A stretch of 8,386 nucleotides of DNA from Bacillota bacterium (GCA_023441125.1 JAEZQV010000435.1:1-8386); one strand, 5' to 3'; shown: positions 1-5,657, numbered from the stretch's first letter. The notes: generated by a model not told the origin, from the sequence alone. Program-made: numbers and translations.

Positions 1-524
1 TCATCAATAAATAAGCACACTGCACTTTCGCTGTTTTTGGCAAGCGTACCCATTGATACCAGCAATTCCGTAAGATCATTGGAGAAATTCCCTGTATCAG
101 ATACGCCGACTGCCGCATCAATTTCATCATTAACGCCAATACTTATTTCCCCTTCAGGTGAGTAAGTAATTTTAAATGCCTTTAGTACTGCCAGAGCCTT
201 CTGAAAATAACCTTTGGCTTTTTCCTTTACGCTCATCTGGCGAATTAATTTTTGTATATGCAGCGAAATAGCGTTTTTAAAGGAAGAACGCTCAGATACC
301 TCAATGTGTTCGTACAAAATGTTATATTCATCAGCAATTTCTTCAATTTTATTTAACAGAACCGTTTTGCCAACCCCACGCAAGCCATAGTAAATAACAG
401 AGCGAGCAGGATAACCATGCGCCACATAAGCAATAATCTCATTTGCAGCCTGAATAGTATCATCACGTCCTGCTAGATAGCTAGGAATTAGGCCTGCTCC
501 AGGCGTATAAGGATTTATTAGCAC
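1..524 (-). CDS. P-loop ATPase (AAA-like), unknown role; 3' end cut by window edge
   Basis: The frame is open from a GTG start through the window edge, giving 174 visible residues. Residues 47-54 read GLRGVGKT, a Walker A P-loop. The visible part ends in a hydrophobic strand plus acidic pair (VCLFID, about 169-174), a likely Walker B. The N-terminus (NPYTPGAG..., then YLAGRDD) resembles stand-alone Firmicute ATP-binding proteins with an ORC/Cdc6-like or archaeal-ATPase-like AAA core; that resemblance is from memory. The GTG is chosen because AGGGA lies 10 nt upstream and an in-frame stop lies shortly before it. A strong promoter precedes it (560-588). Codons look more AT-rich than in genes to the right, which fits an accessory or transferred gene. 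The C-terminal half, which would show any winged-helix or effector domain, is missing, so function cannot be assigned. Confidence 0.85.
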   Translation of the reverse strand, partial: MLINPYTPGAGLIPSYLAGRDDTIQAANEIIAYVAHGYPARSVIYYGLRGVGKTVLLNKIEEIADEYNILYEHIEVSERSSFKNAISLHIQKLIRQMSVKEKAKGYFQKALAVLKAFKITYSPEGEISIGVNDEIDAAVGVSDTGNFSNDLTELLVSMGTLAKNSESAVCLFID

Positions 525-540
525 ACAATCACCGTCCCTA
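525..540. repeat. Half-site of the GGGACGGT repeat in the ATPase leader
   Basis: On the minus strand this reads AGGGACGGTGATTGT, immediately before the GTG start. Its first nine bases match the arm of the 844-1013 element (AGGGACGGT). No inverted partner is visible nearby. The AGGGA inside it also serves as the likely ribosome binding site. It may be a relic REP half-site or a chance match. Confidence 0.4.
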
Positions 541-559
541 TATAATGATTATTACCGCA

Positions 560-588
560 ATTATATCTTTATATCCGATAAATATCAA
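560..588 (-). promoter_or_regulatory. Sigma-A type promoter of the ATPase gene
   Basis: On the minus strand TTGATA (583-588) is followed by a 17-nt spacer and TATAAT (560-565). The match is near consensus with ideal spacing. The predicted start lies about 28 nt before the GTG codon at 524, leaving a short leader. Confidence 0.75.
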
Positions 589-843
589 TCTTTCCGCGAA
601 AAAATACCTATATCTTTATTTACAAAAAGACCAGGACGTATCGCAAAACGCAAATATTCTTTACTGACCGGCTGGATTAGCTGGCAGTTAGACTGTTTTC
701 CGTATAATGCAAACAAAGGGGCGAGCAGCCTATCTGACTGTTTTACCCCTTAAAAATATTGGTTCTGCTTATGCTATTTAAGTTTGCATAAAATAAAGAA
801 TACATCCACCCAGGCAAAACGGAGCATAAAACCCTTTGTGGAC

Positions 844-1013
844 GCATCGCAGGGACGGTTCTTCCGATGTGGAACTAATACCCCTGAACCCCGCCTCTAT
901 CTGTTCTTTTCTACCACCAGAGTAACTTGACCACCTCTAAACACGATAATTGGAGGCACGCTCACTAATCCAGCGTATTCCTATCGCATCAAACGAACCG
1001 TCCCCCGCGATGC
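844..1013. repeat. REP/MITE-like element with GGGACGGTTC terminal inverted repeats
   Basis: The left arm (844-861) is GCATCGC-A-GGGACGGTTC. The right arm (995-1013) is GAACCGTCCC-CC-GCGATGC. The arms are inverted copies differing by one inserted base. They enclose about 133 bp with no convincing ORF. GGGACGGTTC/GAACCGTCCC arms recur in Firmicute genomes next to REP-associated tyrosine transposase (RAYT) genes; this is recalled, not searched. The size and lack of coding suggest a non-autonomous element moved in trans. A short plus-strand stretch before the right arm (about 949-985) reads LEARSLIQRIPI, weakly like a RAYT C-terminus, so it could instead be an eroded gene. Confidence 0.65.
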
Positions 1014-1051
1014 AATAGTAATATTTGCCACCAATTATTACATTTCCTGAA

Positions 1052-1069
1052 AAATTATTACAATAATTT
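1052..1069. repeat. AT-rich dyad with nearby direct repeat
   Basis: AAATTATT and AATAATTT form a perfect 8-bp dyad around a 2-bp centre. The 10-mer AATTATTACA occurs at 1033-1042 and again at 1053-1062, exactly 20 bp apart. No gene is adjacent on either side that it would obviously regulate. In AT-rich sequence this can arise by chance. Confidence 0.35.
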
Positions 1070-1155
1070 ATATCATTATCACAAAGTATTTATTTGAATA
1101 TTTATATTTGGGTTGAAAAATTCGGGAAGTCCTTTTTGGGTACTTCTTTGACAAT

Positions 1156-1186
1156 AAAAAAACGAGTCATTATCAAAATGACTCGT
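1156..1186 (-). terminator. Intrinsic terminator of the tadA-tRNA-Ser unit
   Basis: On the minus strand ACGAGTCATT (1186-1177), a 5-nt loop and AATGACTCGT (1171-1162) form a perfect 10-bp stem. A run of T follows (1162-1156). It starts 13 nt after the tRNA CCA end. Confidence 0.9.
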
Positions 1187-1199
1187 GATCCTTTAAATT

Positions 1200-1289
<90 letters not shown>

Positions 1290-1292
1290 ATA

Positions 1293-1742
1293 TTATTTGC
1301 GGCGCATACGAAAGAATTCTTTCATAATACCGGAACACTCATCGGCCAGGACACCTGCTGTAACCGTCAGGCGATGGTTGAGGGCAGGATTCGCTACGAC
1401 ATTGAACAGAGATTCCACTGCTCCGGCCTTGTAGTCCGGACTGCCGTACACCAATCTGTCAACCCGGCTCATAACCAGCGCGCCCGCGCACATGGGACAC
1501 GGCTCTATAGTAACATAAAGTGTGGCTCCCGTCAATCGCCAGCGTTTAAGCGACCGGCAGGCTTCCCGGATAGCGATGACTTCAGCATGCGCAGTGGCAT
1601 CCTGCCATTGTTCGCGCATATTGTGAGCACTGGCCACCACCTGGCCGTCGATGACCAGCACAGCGCCAATCGGCACCTCGCCAAGATTGAACGCCTTTCT
1701 GGCTTCAACCAACGCCAGTCTCATATAATGGCTGTCATCCAT
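1293..1742 (-). CDS. tadA: tRNA-specific adenosine deaminase TadA
   Basis: TadA deaminates A34 to inosine in tRNA-Arg(ACG) so that one tRNA reads CGU, CGC and CGA. The 149-residue product carries the zinc deaminase signature: H52-A-E54 (zinc ligand plus proton shuttle) and P81-C82-P-M-C85 (two cysteine ligands). An N-terminal EVPIGAVLV strand and a C-terminal helix ending FFRMRRK are typical. Length is normal for the family. The ATG at 1742 is preferred over a TTG seven codons upstream because GGTGGAG (1748-1754) lies 5 nt before it. The stop is 3 nt from the tRNA-Ser gene, so the two share a transcript. A good promoter lies 45-73 nt upstream. Confidence 0.95.
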   Translation of the reverse strand: MDDSHYMRLALVEARKAFNLGEVPIGAVLVIDGQVVASAHNMREQWQDATAHAEVIAIREACRSLKRWRLTGATLYVTIEPCPMCAGALVMSRVDRLVYGSPDYKAGAVESLFNVVANPALNHRLTVTAGVLADECSGIMKEFFRMRRK

Positions 1743-1786
1743 GCTATCTCCACCGCCGCACAAGCTTGCCCAAATGTTACTTTGAT

Positions 1787-1815
1787 ATTATATCCCGCTC
1801 GCAGAAAAAAATCAA
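1787..1815 (-). promoter_or_regulatory. Promoter of tadA
   Basis: On the minus strand TTGATT (1810-1815), a 17-nt spacer and TATAAT (1787-1792) are present. The -35 box overlaps the stem foot and T-tract of the upstream terminator (1804-1871), so one stretch serves both signals. Confidence 0.7.
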
Positions 1816-1871
1816 CAGCCTGTATCTGGAAAATCAAGGCCTTGAACCTTTGCTTCCGCTAACAGGCTGTT
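1804..1871 (-). terminator. Intrinsic terminator of the nitroreductase gene
   Basis: On the minus strand AACAGCCTGT (1871-1862) pairs with ACAGGCTGTT (1823-1814), a perfect 10-bp stem. A T run follows (1811-1804). The 38-nt loop contains its own 12-bp perfect palindrome, TCAAGGCCTTGA (1834-1845), which probably forms an inner hairpin. It begins 18 nt past the nitroreductase stop. Confidence 0.75.
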
Positions 1872-1888
1872 TGTTGGTCAGTCAATGG

Positions 1889-2491
1889 CTATTTGTATAC
1901 TTTTATGCGTTGTTCAAGCGGCTGGAACTCTTTGGCCCCGGGCGCTGCCGTCGGTTTGCCAAAGGGCATCTGGGCGACCAGCTTCCACTTTTCAGGAATT
2001 TGCCAGGTCTGGCGCACACCGGCATCAATCAGCGGGCTGTAATGCTGCAGTGATACGCCGAAGCCTTCCTGTTCCAATGCCGTCCAGACTACATATTGCA
2101 GCATACCGGACGAATGCTGGGACCAGACCGGAAAATTGTCTTGATACAGCGGAAACTGATTTTGCAGCTTTTCCACAACCGCCAGGTCTTCAAAGAAAAG
2201 CACCGAACCATAGCCGTTGCGGAATGATTTGATTTTTTCCTCGGTAGGCGCAAAATTTTCCGCCGGTACAAGCTTCTTCAGTTCATTAAGCGTCATGGTC
2301 CACAGGCTGTCGTGCTGTTCACCCAGCAAAAGCACCACCCGGGCACTCTGCGAGTTAAAAGCCGATGGCGTATGCTGAACAGCCTCGGTTATTATCTGCT
2401 GAATGCGTTCATCGGCAATAACCGGCTCTTTACAAATCCCATAATACGTTCTTCTGTCTTTTACGGCCGTCAAAAAAGATTTTTCCATCAT
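1889..2491 (-). CDS. Nitroreductase-family flavoprotein (Frm2/CinD-like)
   Basis: The 200-aa product begins with a short helix and DRRTYYG, the phosphate-contacting arginine region of FMN nitroreductases. It continues with ITEAVQHTPSAFNSQSARVV (about 34-53), the conserved FMN-binding segment. GYGSVLFFED and SSGMLQYVVWTALEQEGFGVSLQHY follow, as in the Frm2/Hbn1/CinD subgroup, and a PFGKP motif lies near the C-terminus. Such cytoplasmic enzymes use NAD(P)H to reduce nitro compounds or quinones and are often induced by oxidative or metal stress. The physiological substrate cannot be told from sequence. AGGAGG lies 5 nt before the first of two tandem ATG codons. It has its own promoter and terminator, so it is a single-gene unit. 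Confidence 0.88.
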   Translation of the reverse strand: MMEKSFLTAVKDRRTYYGICKEPVIADERIQQIITEAVQHTPSAFNSQSARVVLLLGEQHDSLWTMTLNELKKLVPAENFAPTEEKIKSFRNGYGSVLFFEDLAVVEKLQNQFPLYQDNFPVWSQHSSGMLQYVVWTALEQEGFGVSLQHYSPLIDAGVRQTWQIPEKWKLVAQMPFGKPTAAPGAKEFQPLEQRIKVYK

Positions 2492-2537
2492 CCTAGCCTC
2501 CTTGCTATATTATTAACTAAAATACCAGTTTTGTCTT

Positions 2538-2546
2538 ATTATACCA
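2538..2546 (-). promoter_or_regulatory. Extended -10 promoter of the nitroreductase gene
   Basis: The minus strand reads TGGTATAAT, a TG-N-TATAAT extended -10. The -35 region at 17-nt spacing (TTTAAT, 2561-2566) is poor, as is common for extended -10 promoters. Just downstream, AACTGGTATTTTAGTT (about 2516-2531) is a short dyad that could bind a regulator, but its four-base perfect arms make this weak. Confidence 0.6.
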
Positions 2547-2600
2547 CGCCAGTAATTGTTATTAAATAAAAATATCTATTTTTCTAATTGTTTTGCTGAT

Positions 2601-2630
2601 AAAAAAAGACCTGATCTCAGGCCAAGTCTT
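2601..2630 (-). terminator. Intrinsic terminator of the 123-aa hypothetical gene
   Basis: On the minus strand CCTG-AGAT-CAGG forms a hairpin extended by AAGA/TCTT across a 5-nt bulge. It ends in seven T (2607-2601). It starts 28 nt after the stop at 2658 and precedes the nitroreductase promoter region. Confidence 0.65.
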
Positions 2631-2657
2631 GCCAAATACCTTGTGTTCTCATTGCAG

Positions 2658-3029
2658 TCAATGTGTAGGACAATTCCGGCTCTCGACCTTGTTGCCGCAT
2701 TCATAAATTTCCACTTCAAGAAAAAGCCGTTCCACGATAATCCGGTTAATCATCTCCTGCACCTGTATCGCCGTATTGTCAACACCGGTTTCAATGGAGA
2801 CTACAAGGGAACGCATCTCCGCCGGCGATAAATTAGGCGGCACCGCCAGATTAAATACCGGCTCAAAGGTTCGGTTGGCATATTGATTGATAAACGCCTT
2901 CATTCTGGCTGTTATGGTTTCCATAAAATCACGGCTGTCCGACATTTCCGCCAGCCACAGCCGGATTAGCCGCTCAATCTCGCTAATGTTGGGCTCAGAT
3001 GCTTTAGGAAAGGGGATTATCCTTGCCAT
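2658..3029 (-). CDS. Hypothetical 123-aa soluble protein
   Basis: I do not recognise a family. The product starts MARIIPFPK and is mostly helical-looking and hydrophilic. There is no signal peptide, membrane segment or cysteine cluster, and it has only two cysteines, both near the C-terminus. The middle part holds VPPNLSPAEMRSLVVS (about 69-84), then a long amphipathic stretch rich in I, V and E (about 92-112) that could mediate oligomerisation. The ATG at 3029 is chosen because AGGAGGG lies 10 nt upstream. The same frame stays open for 86 more codons, but that part overlaps the next gene and has no SD. Its own terminator and a plausible promoter make it a separate unit. The clear SD and terminator support a real gene. 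Confidence 0.72.
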   Translation of the reverse strand: MARIIPFPKASEPNISEIERLIRLWLAEMSDSRDFMETITARMKAFINQYANRTFEPVFNLAVPPNLSPAEMRSLVVSIETGVDNTAIQVQEMINRIIVERLFLEVEIYECGNKVESRNCPTH

Positions 3030-3083
3030 AGTAGCTTGTCCCTCCTGTATGACAGTGATAAGCTGGTGCAGAGTTTGTGCTAT

Positions 3084-3113
3084 GTTATCTGTATTATCGT
3101 ATACATTTGTTAA
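3084..3113 (-). promoter_or_regulatory. Possible promoter of the 123-aa hypothetical gene
   Basis: On the minus strand TTAACA (3108-3113), an 18-nt spacer and GATAAC (3084-3089) are present. The -35 box matches 5 of 6 and the -10 box 4 of 6. An alternative -10 box, GATAAT (3093-3098), has a poor -35 partner. Confidence 0.4.
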
Positions 3114-3124
3114 AATTCTATTTG

Positions 3125-3167
3125 AAAAACAGGTACCCGCCACCATACATGATAACGGATACCTGTT
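3125..3167 (-). terminator. Intrinsic terminator of the YaiI/YqxD gene
   Basis: On the minus strand AACAGGTA (3167-3160) pairs with TACCTGTT (3135-3128) around a 24-nt loop, and five T follow (3129-3125). It starts one base after the stop codon. Confidence 0.75.
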
Positions 3168-3168
3168 A

Positions 3169-3627
3169 TTAGCCGTCTGTTTTGCAGTTGTCCATTCCCT
3201 TGCTGATGATCCTCGCCAGTCCGGCCGCAAAGCGCTCGTCATCTGCCGGCGTTCGTTTGGCAGGTCCCTTGGTGCGGCCGCCACCACGCCGAAACTTCGC
3301 TTTGGCTTCCCGCTCTTCCAGCAAGAACGCCATGGCAGCCGGCGTGTATTCCCGTCCGGCCGGACTTAGGCAATATGCGCCTTTTCCCAGCGCCATCGAA
3401 GCCAGTCCCCAATCCTGGGTAATAACAATATCCCCCGCCGCTGTTAGGTTAATCACTTTGATATCGGCCTCCTGGGATGCGCTGCCGACGACGATATGAT
3501 GATCGGATATAATATTGTGATTAAAGCTTGCCACCGTCCAGACGGCCATGCCGTATTGGCGTCCCAGTCTTGTACATATCTGAAGTACTGTCTTGGGACA
3601 GGCATCGGCATCAATGATCAGCTTCAT
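3169..3627 (-). CDS. YaiI/YqxD family (DUF188) PIN-like protein
   Basis: The 152-aa product begins [16 protein letters not shown], the hallmark of the family. [26 protein letters not shown] follows (about 59-84), and then the conserved LSPAGREYT and a basic [10 protein letters not shown] linker. The acidic residues D6, D8, D61-region and D72 are arranged as in PIN-like nuclease folds. The fold assignment is family knowledge and the biochemical role is not established. AAGGA sits near the ATG at 3627 (spacing about 10 nt, with AAGGA repeated about 4 nt upstream). It is bounded by terminators on both sides, so it is probably monocistronic, although I could not find a good promoter box between 3628 and 3685. 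Confidence 0.92.
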   Translation of the reverse strand: MKLIIDADACPKTVLQICTRLGRQYGMAVWTVASFNHNIISDHHIVVGSASQEADIKVINLTAAGDIVITQDWGLASMALGKGAYCLSPAGREYTPAAMAFLLEEREAKAKFRRGGGRTKGPAKRTPADDERFAAGLARIISKGMDNCKTDG

Positions 3628-3685
3628 AAATTCCTTGTCCTTTCGCGCCGCTGGCTGCTACTCTGGCACGGCTTGTCCTAATGTT

Positions 3686-3720
3686 AAAAATCCGCAGACG
3701 GTATGCGCCTACGGATTTTT
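3686..3720 (-). terminator. Bidirectional-looking terminator after ribB
   Basis: AAAAATCCG (3686-3694) and CGGATTTTT (3712-3720) form a perfect 9-bp stem with a 17-nt loop. A/T tracts lie on both sides. It starts 15 nt after the ribB stop and would end leftward ribB transcription. No rightward gene needs it here. Confidence 0.8.
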
Positions 3721-3735
3721 CCAGTCTTAACTTAC

Positions 3736-4380
3736 TTAGACTCCCGTTTCCTGCCGATACTGAATTATATCTTCCACAGTAACCACTGTCATGTTATTCC
3801 GTTGGGCAAAGGCTGCTATTTCTGCCAACCGGGCCATTGTTCCATCAGGATTGGTAAGTTCACACAATACGCCATACGGCTTTAACCCGGCCAGACGCAT
3901 TAAGTCGACATTGGCTTCGGTATGACCTGCCCGTTCCAATACTCCGCCCGGACGGGCCCGCAAAGGAAATACATGGCCTGGGCGGCGCAGATTCTGGGGT
4001 GTTGCCGCCTCGGCAATAGCCGCTTTCACCGTAGTAACCCGGTCGGCAGCCGAAACACCGGTGGTAACCCCTGCGGCAGCCTCGACAGATACGGTAAATG
4101 CAGTTTGAAAATGACTGGTATTGTCAGCCACCATCAAGGGTAAAGCCAGCGCCTGCACTTTTTCCTCCGGCAAACACAGACAGACAATGCCGCTGCCTTC
4201 GCGGATCAGCATGGCCATCTGTTCTTCCGTCAGGGACTGGGCCGCAAAAAAAATATCGCCCTCGTTCTCCCGTTGCTCGTCGTCGGTTACCAGGACTCCC
4301 TGACCCTGGCGCAGGGCGGCCAGCGCCCGTTCAACCCGTTCCCGCGCACTGCCAAACTGCGTTAGTACATTCTGATTCAA
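3736..4380 (-). CDS. ribB: 3,4-dihydroxy-2-butanone 4-phosphate synthase
   Basis: RibB converts ribulose 5-phosphate to 3,4-dihydroxy-2-butanone 4-phosphate plus formate, supplying the four-carbon unit of riboflavin. The 214-aa product has the acidic loop [10 protein letters not shown] at 33-42, TTGVSAADR at 106-114, [10 protein letters not shown] at 133-142, H153-T-E-A and E174 in VLCELTN. These match the Mg2+ and substrate residues of E. coli RibB at the same numbers. There is no GTP cyclohydrolase II domain, so this is the monofunctional form and not the RibBA fusion common in Firmicutes. The start is a TTG at 4380 with AGGAGG 8 nt upstream. The alignment to E. coli RibB from residue 1 (MNQ..L..FG) supports it. 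Expression is controlled by the FMN riboswitch upstream. Confidence 0.96.
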   Translation of the reverse strand: MNQNVLTQFGSARERVERALAALRQGQGVLVTDDEQRENEGDIFFAAQSLTEEQMAMLIREGSGIVCLCLPEEKVQALALPLMVADNTSHFQTAFTVSVEAAAGVTTGVSAADRVTTVKAAIAEAATPQNLRRPGHVFPLRARPGGVLERAGHTEANVDLMRLAGLKPYGVLCELTNPDGTMARLAEIAAFAQRNNMTVVTVEDIIQYRQETGV

Positions 4381-4428
4381 AGTAATCGCCTCCTAGAGTT
4401 GGTCGACTTACCGAATCAGGGCGTTATG

Positions 4429-4476
4429 AAAAAGACAGTTGCCAAAACTATGTACACTCTAATAAACGTAACTGTC
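4429..4476 (-). terminator. Riboswitch expression-platform terminator
   Basis: On the minus strand GACAGTT (4476-4470) pairs with AACTGTC (4440-4434), and five T follow (4433-4429). The 29-nt loop contains a TGTACA palindrome. The first two bases of the 5' arm are also the end of aptamer stem P1 (4475-4479). The terminator therefore lies directly next to the FMN sensor, as expected for transcriptional attenuation. The antiterminator partner was not identified. Confidence 0.75.
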
Positions 4477-4614
4477 TCATCCTCTTTCGTCCGGACTATG
4501 ACCGTCGGCTCTGGCATCGCACCAGATCTGCTGACCTCCTGTTAAGGAGCGCTCGCGGGCTCCCTGGAACAATCCAGGTTACCGCCGGTGGGGACTTGCA
4601 CCCCGCCCTGAGAA
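4475..4614 (-). ncRNA. FMN riboswitch aptamer (RFN element)
   Basis: Read on the minus strand, the conserved blocks appear in order. They are TCTCAGGGCGGGGTGCAAG, CCCCACCGGCGGT, AGCCCGCGAGC, GGTCAGCAGATCTGGTG, GCCAGAGCCGACGGTCA, TAGTCCGGA, and GAAAGAGGATGAGA. The first and last blocks close stem P1 (TCTCA/TGAGA). The variable stem (CCTGGATTGTTCCAGG, about 4563-4578) is a compact hairpin. FMN binding would favour termination just downstream and lower ribB expression. It begins about 6 nt past the lysR stop. Confidence 0.97.
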
Positions 4615-4620
4615 TAAGTC

Positions 4621-5574
4621 TTACTTATAGGATACTCCGTTTCCTGATATTGTCAAGCCGAACTTGCCCTCGCCGGGTACACTCCGTGCGTTTGCCCTGT
4701 CGGCCATAATCAAACTCTCCAAGGCCGCCAACGCCGGTGACAGCCACTTATCGCGGTGAAAAATCATGCGCGCCTCAACGGGAATCCCCGGCCCCTGCCA
4801 GGCCAGACTTACCAGCTCCCCCCGCGCCAGTTCACCGGCTGCCGCAATCCGGGGCAGCAAAGATACCCCCAGGCCATTCTTGACGCATTGCTTAATTGAC
4901 TCCAGGCTGCCAAACTCCATAATGGTATTGGCCTGGACCTGCTCTTTCGCCAACAGGTTCTTTAAATCCATCGGGTAGCCGCAGTATCCTTCCGGCAGCA
5001 GCAGGGTCTGTCCGGCCAGCATCTCCAAGGCCAGCGCCGGTTCGGCCGTCAGTTCATGATCCGGCGCCACAAGAAATACGGTTTCGTCGCAAAACAGCTC
5101 AATTTGCCGCAGCTGCTGCTGCGCCGACTCATTATTAAGGCCGAAGGCCACGTCAATCATATTCTGTTGCAGCCACTGCGGGAAATCAACACAATTGCCT
5201 ACTTTAATATTAATTTGCACCTGCGGATAACGAGTCCGGTAGACCTTTAACCTGGGCGGCAGCCAAAATCCGCAGAGTGTTTCGGCCGCGCCAATGGTTA
5301 ACGATCCGGTCAGAATCCCGGTATCGCTGAACAAGTTTTTCAATTCCTCGGCATCCCGGACCATCCGCTCGGCCAGGGGCAGCAGCTTGTGGCCCTGTTC
5401 GGTCAGAAAAATCCGCCGGCCAATGCGTTCGAACAAACGTACGCCCAGATAGTCTTCCAGACCGCGGATTTGCTCAGATACCGTCGACTGCGAATAATTC
5501 AGCGTCCGGGCGACTTCGCCAAAGTTAAGCAGCCGGGCTGCTGTCAGAAAAGCCGTCAGCTGTTGTATGTACAC
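4621..5574 (-). CDS. LysR-type transcriptional regulator
   Basis: The product (317 aa from the GTG) has an N-terminal winged helix-turn-helix: QQLTAFLTAARLLNFGEVAR, then TLNYSQSTVSEQIRGLEDYLGVRLFER (about 4-50), typical of the LysR family. A two-lobed periplasmic-binding-like effector domain follows from about residue 90 (GSLTIGAAETLCGFWLPP). GTG at 5574 is preferred over an in-frame TTG at 5613 because GAAGGAAGT lies at 5581-5589 and the family start aligns there. The TTG start would also place a 24-bp dyad inside the gene. It is divergent from the YjeH-like exporter and probably controls it and itself. The inducer is unknown; an amino acid is a guess from the neighbour. The C-terminal tail contains the ribB promoter and may be longer than usual. 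Confidence 0.92.
   Translation of the reverse strand: MYIQQLTAFLTAARLLNFGEVARTLNYSQSTVSEQIRGLEDYLGVRLFERIGRRIFLTEQGHKLLPLAERMVRDAEELKNLFSDTGILTGSLTIGAAETLCGFWLPPRLKVYRTRYPQVQINIKVGNCVDFPQWLQQNMIDVAFGLNNESAQQQLRQIELFCDETVFLVAPDHELTAEPALALEMLAGQTLLLPEGYCGYPMDLKNLLAKEQVQANTIMEFGSLESIKQCVKNGLGVSLLPRIAAAGELARGELVSLAWQGPGIPVEARMIFHRDKWLSPALAALESLIMADRANARSVPGEGKFGLTISGNGVSYK
4629..4656 (-). promoter_or_regulatory. Promoter of the ribB riboswitch transcript, inside lysR
   Basis: On the minus strand a perfect TTGACA (4651-4656), a 16-nt spacer and TATCCT (4629-4634) lie within the last codons of lysR. They encode ...GLTISGNGVSYK. The predicted start falls near 4620, just before the FMN aptamer. Confidence 0.75.
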
Positions 5575-5597
5575 AACATCACTTCCTTCGGAAAAAC

Positions 5598-5621
5598 CGA
5601 TTGTTTCAATCAAAACAATCG
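5598..5621. promoter_or_regulatory. 24-bp perfect dyad, likely LysR operator
   Basis: CGATTGTTT (5598-5606), a 6-bp centre and AAACAATCG (5613-5621) form a perfect 9-bp dyad. It lies 23 nt upstream of the lysR GTG and about 80 nt before the divergent exporter start. Size and symmetry suit a LysR-type recognition site. Assignment to this regulator is inferred from position. Confidence 0.65.
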
Positions 5622-5651
5622 ACTTATCATCTTCCTGTCTCCATGGTAGGA

Positions 5652-5657
5652 TAGAAT
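5652..5657 (+). promoter_or_regulatory. Possible -10 box of the exporter gene
   Basis: TAGAAT lies 31 nt before the AGGAGG site. No good -35 box is found 16-18 nt upstream, which would fit a promoter needing LysR activation. The dyad at 5598-5621 ends about 30 bp upstream, roughly where an activator would sit. Confidence 0.3.

Larger units (their letters stand above)
589..1155. other. AT-rich gene-poor intergenic region
   Basis: No open frame here has both a convincing start and a recognisable product. The stretch is AT-rich compared with the sequence right of 1300. It contains the 844-1013 inverted-repeat element, a weak stem at 769-791 (TTATGC/GCATAA, 11-nt loop), and the AT-rich dyad at 1052-1069. 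I searched by eye for a signal-recognition-particle RNA, since related genomes may carry one near tadA, and did not see its conserved core. Confidence 0.6.

Noticed and set aside
589..1155. Signal recognition particle RNA expected near tadA
   Set aside because: The conserved GGAAGGAAGCAGC-type core was not seen on either strand in this stretch.
1374..1862. 162-aa plus-strand ORF opposite tadA
   Set aside because: It is antisense to a gene with complete zinc deaminase motifs and shows no domain of its own.
3030..3287. N-terminal extension of the 123-aa hypothetical gene to 209 aa
   Set aside because: The extension overlaps the DUF188 gene and its terminator and lacks a Shine-Dalgarno site. 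AGGAGGG before the ATG at 3029 gives a better start.
5574..5613. TTG at 5613 as the lysR start
   Set aside because: It would add 13 residues not usual in the family and cut into the 24-bp dyad. The GTG at 5574 has a better-placed SD.
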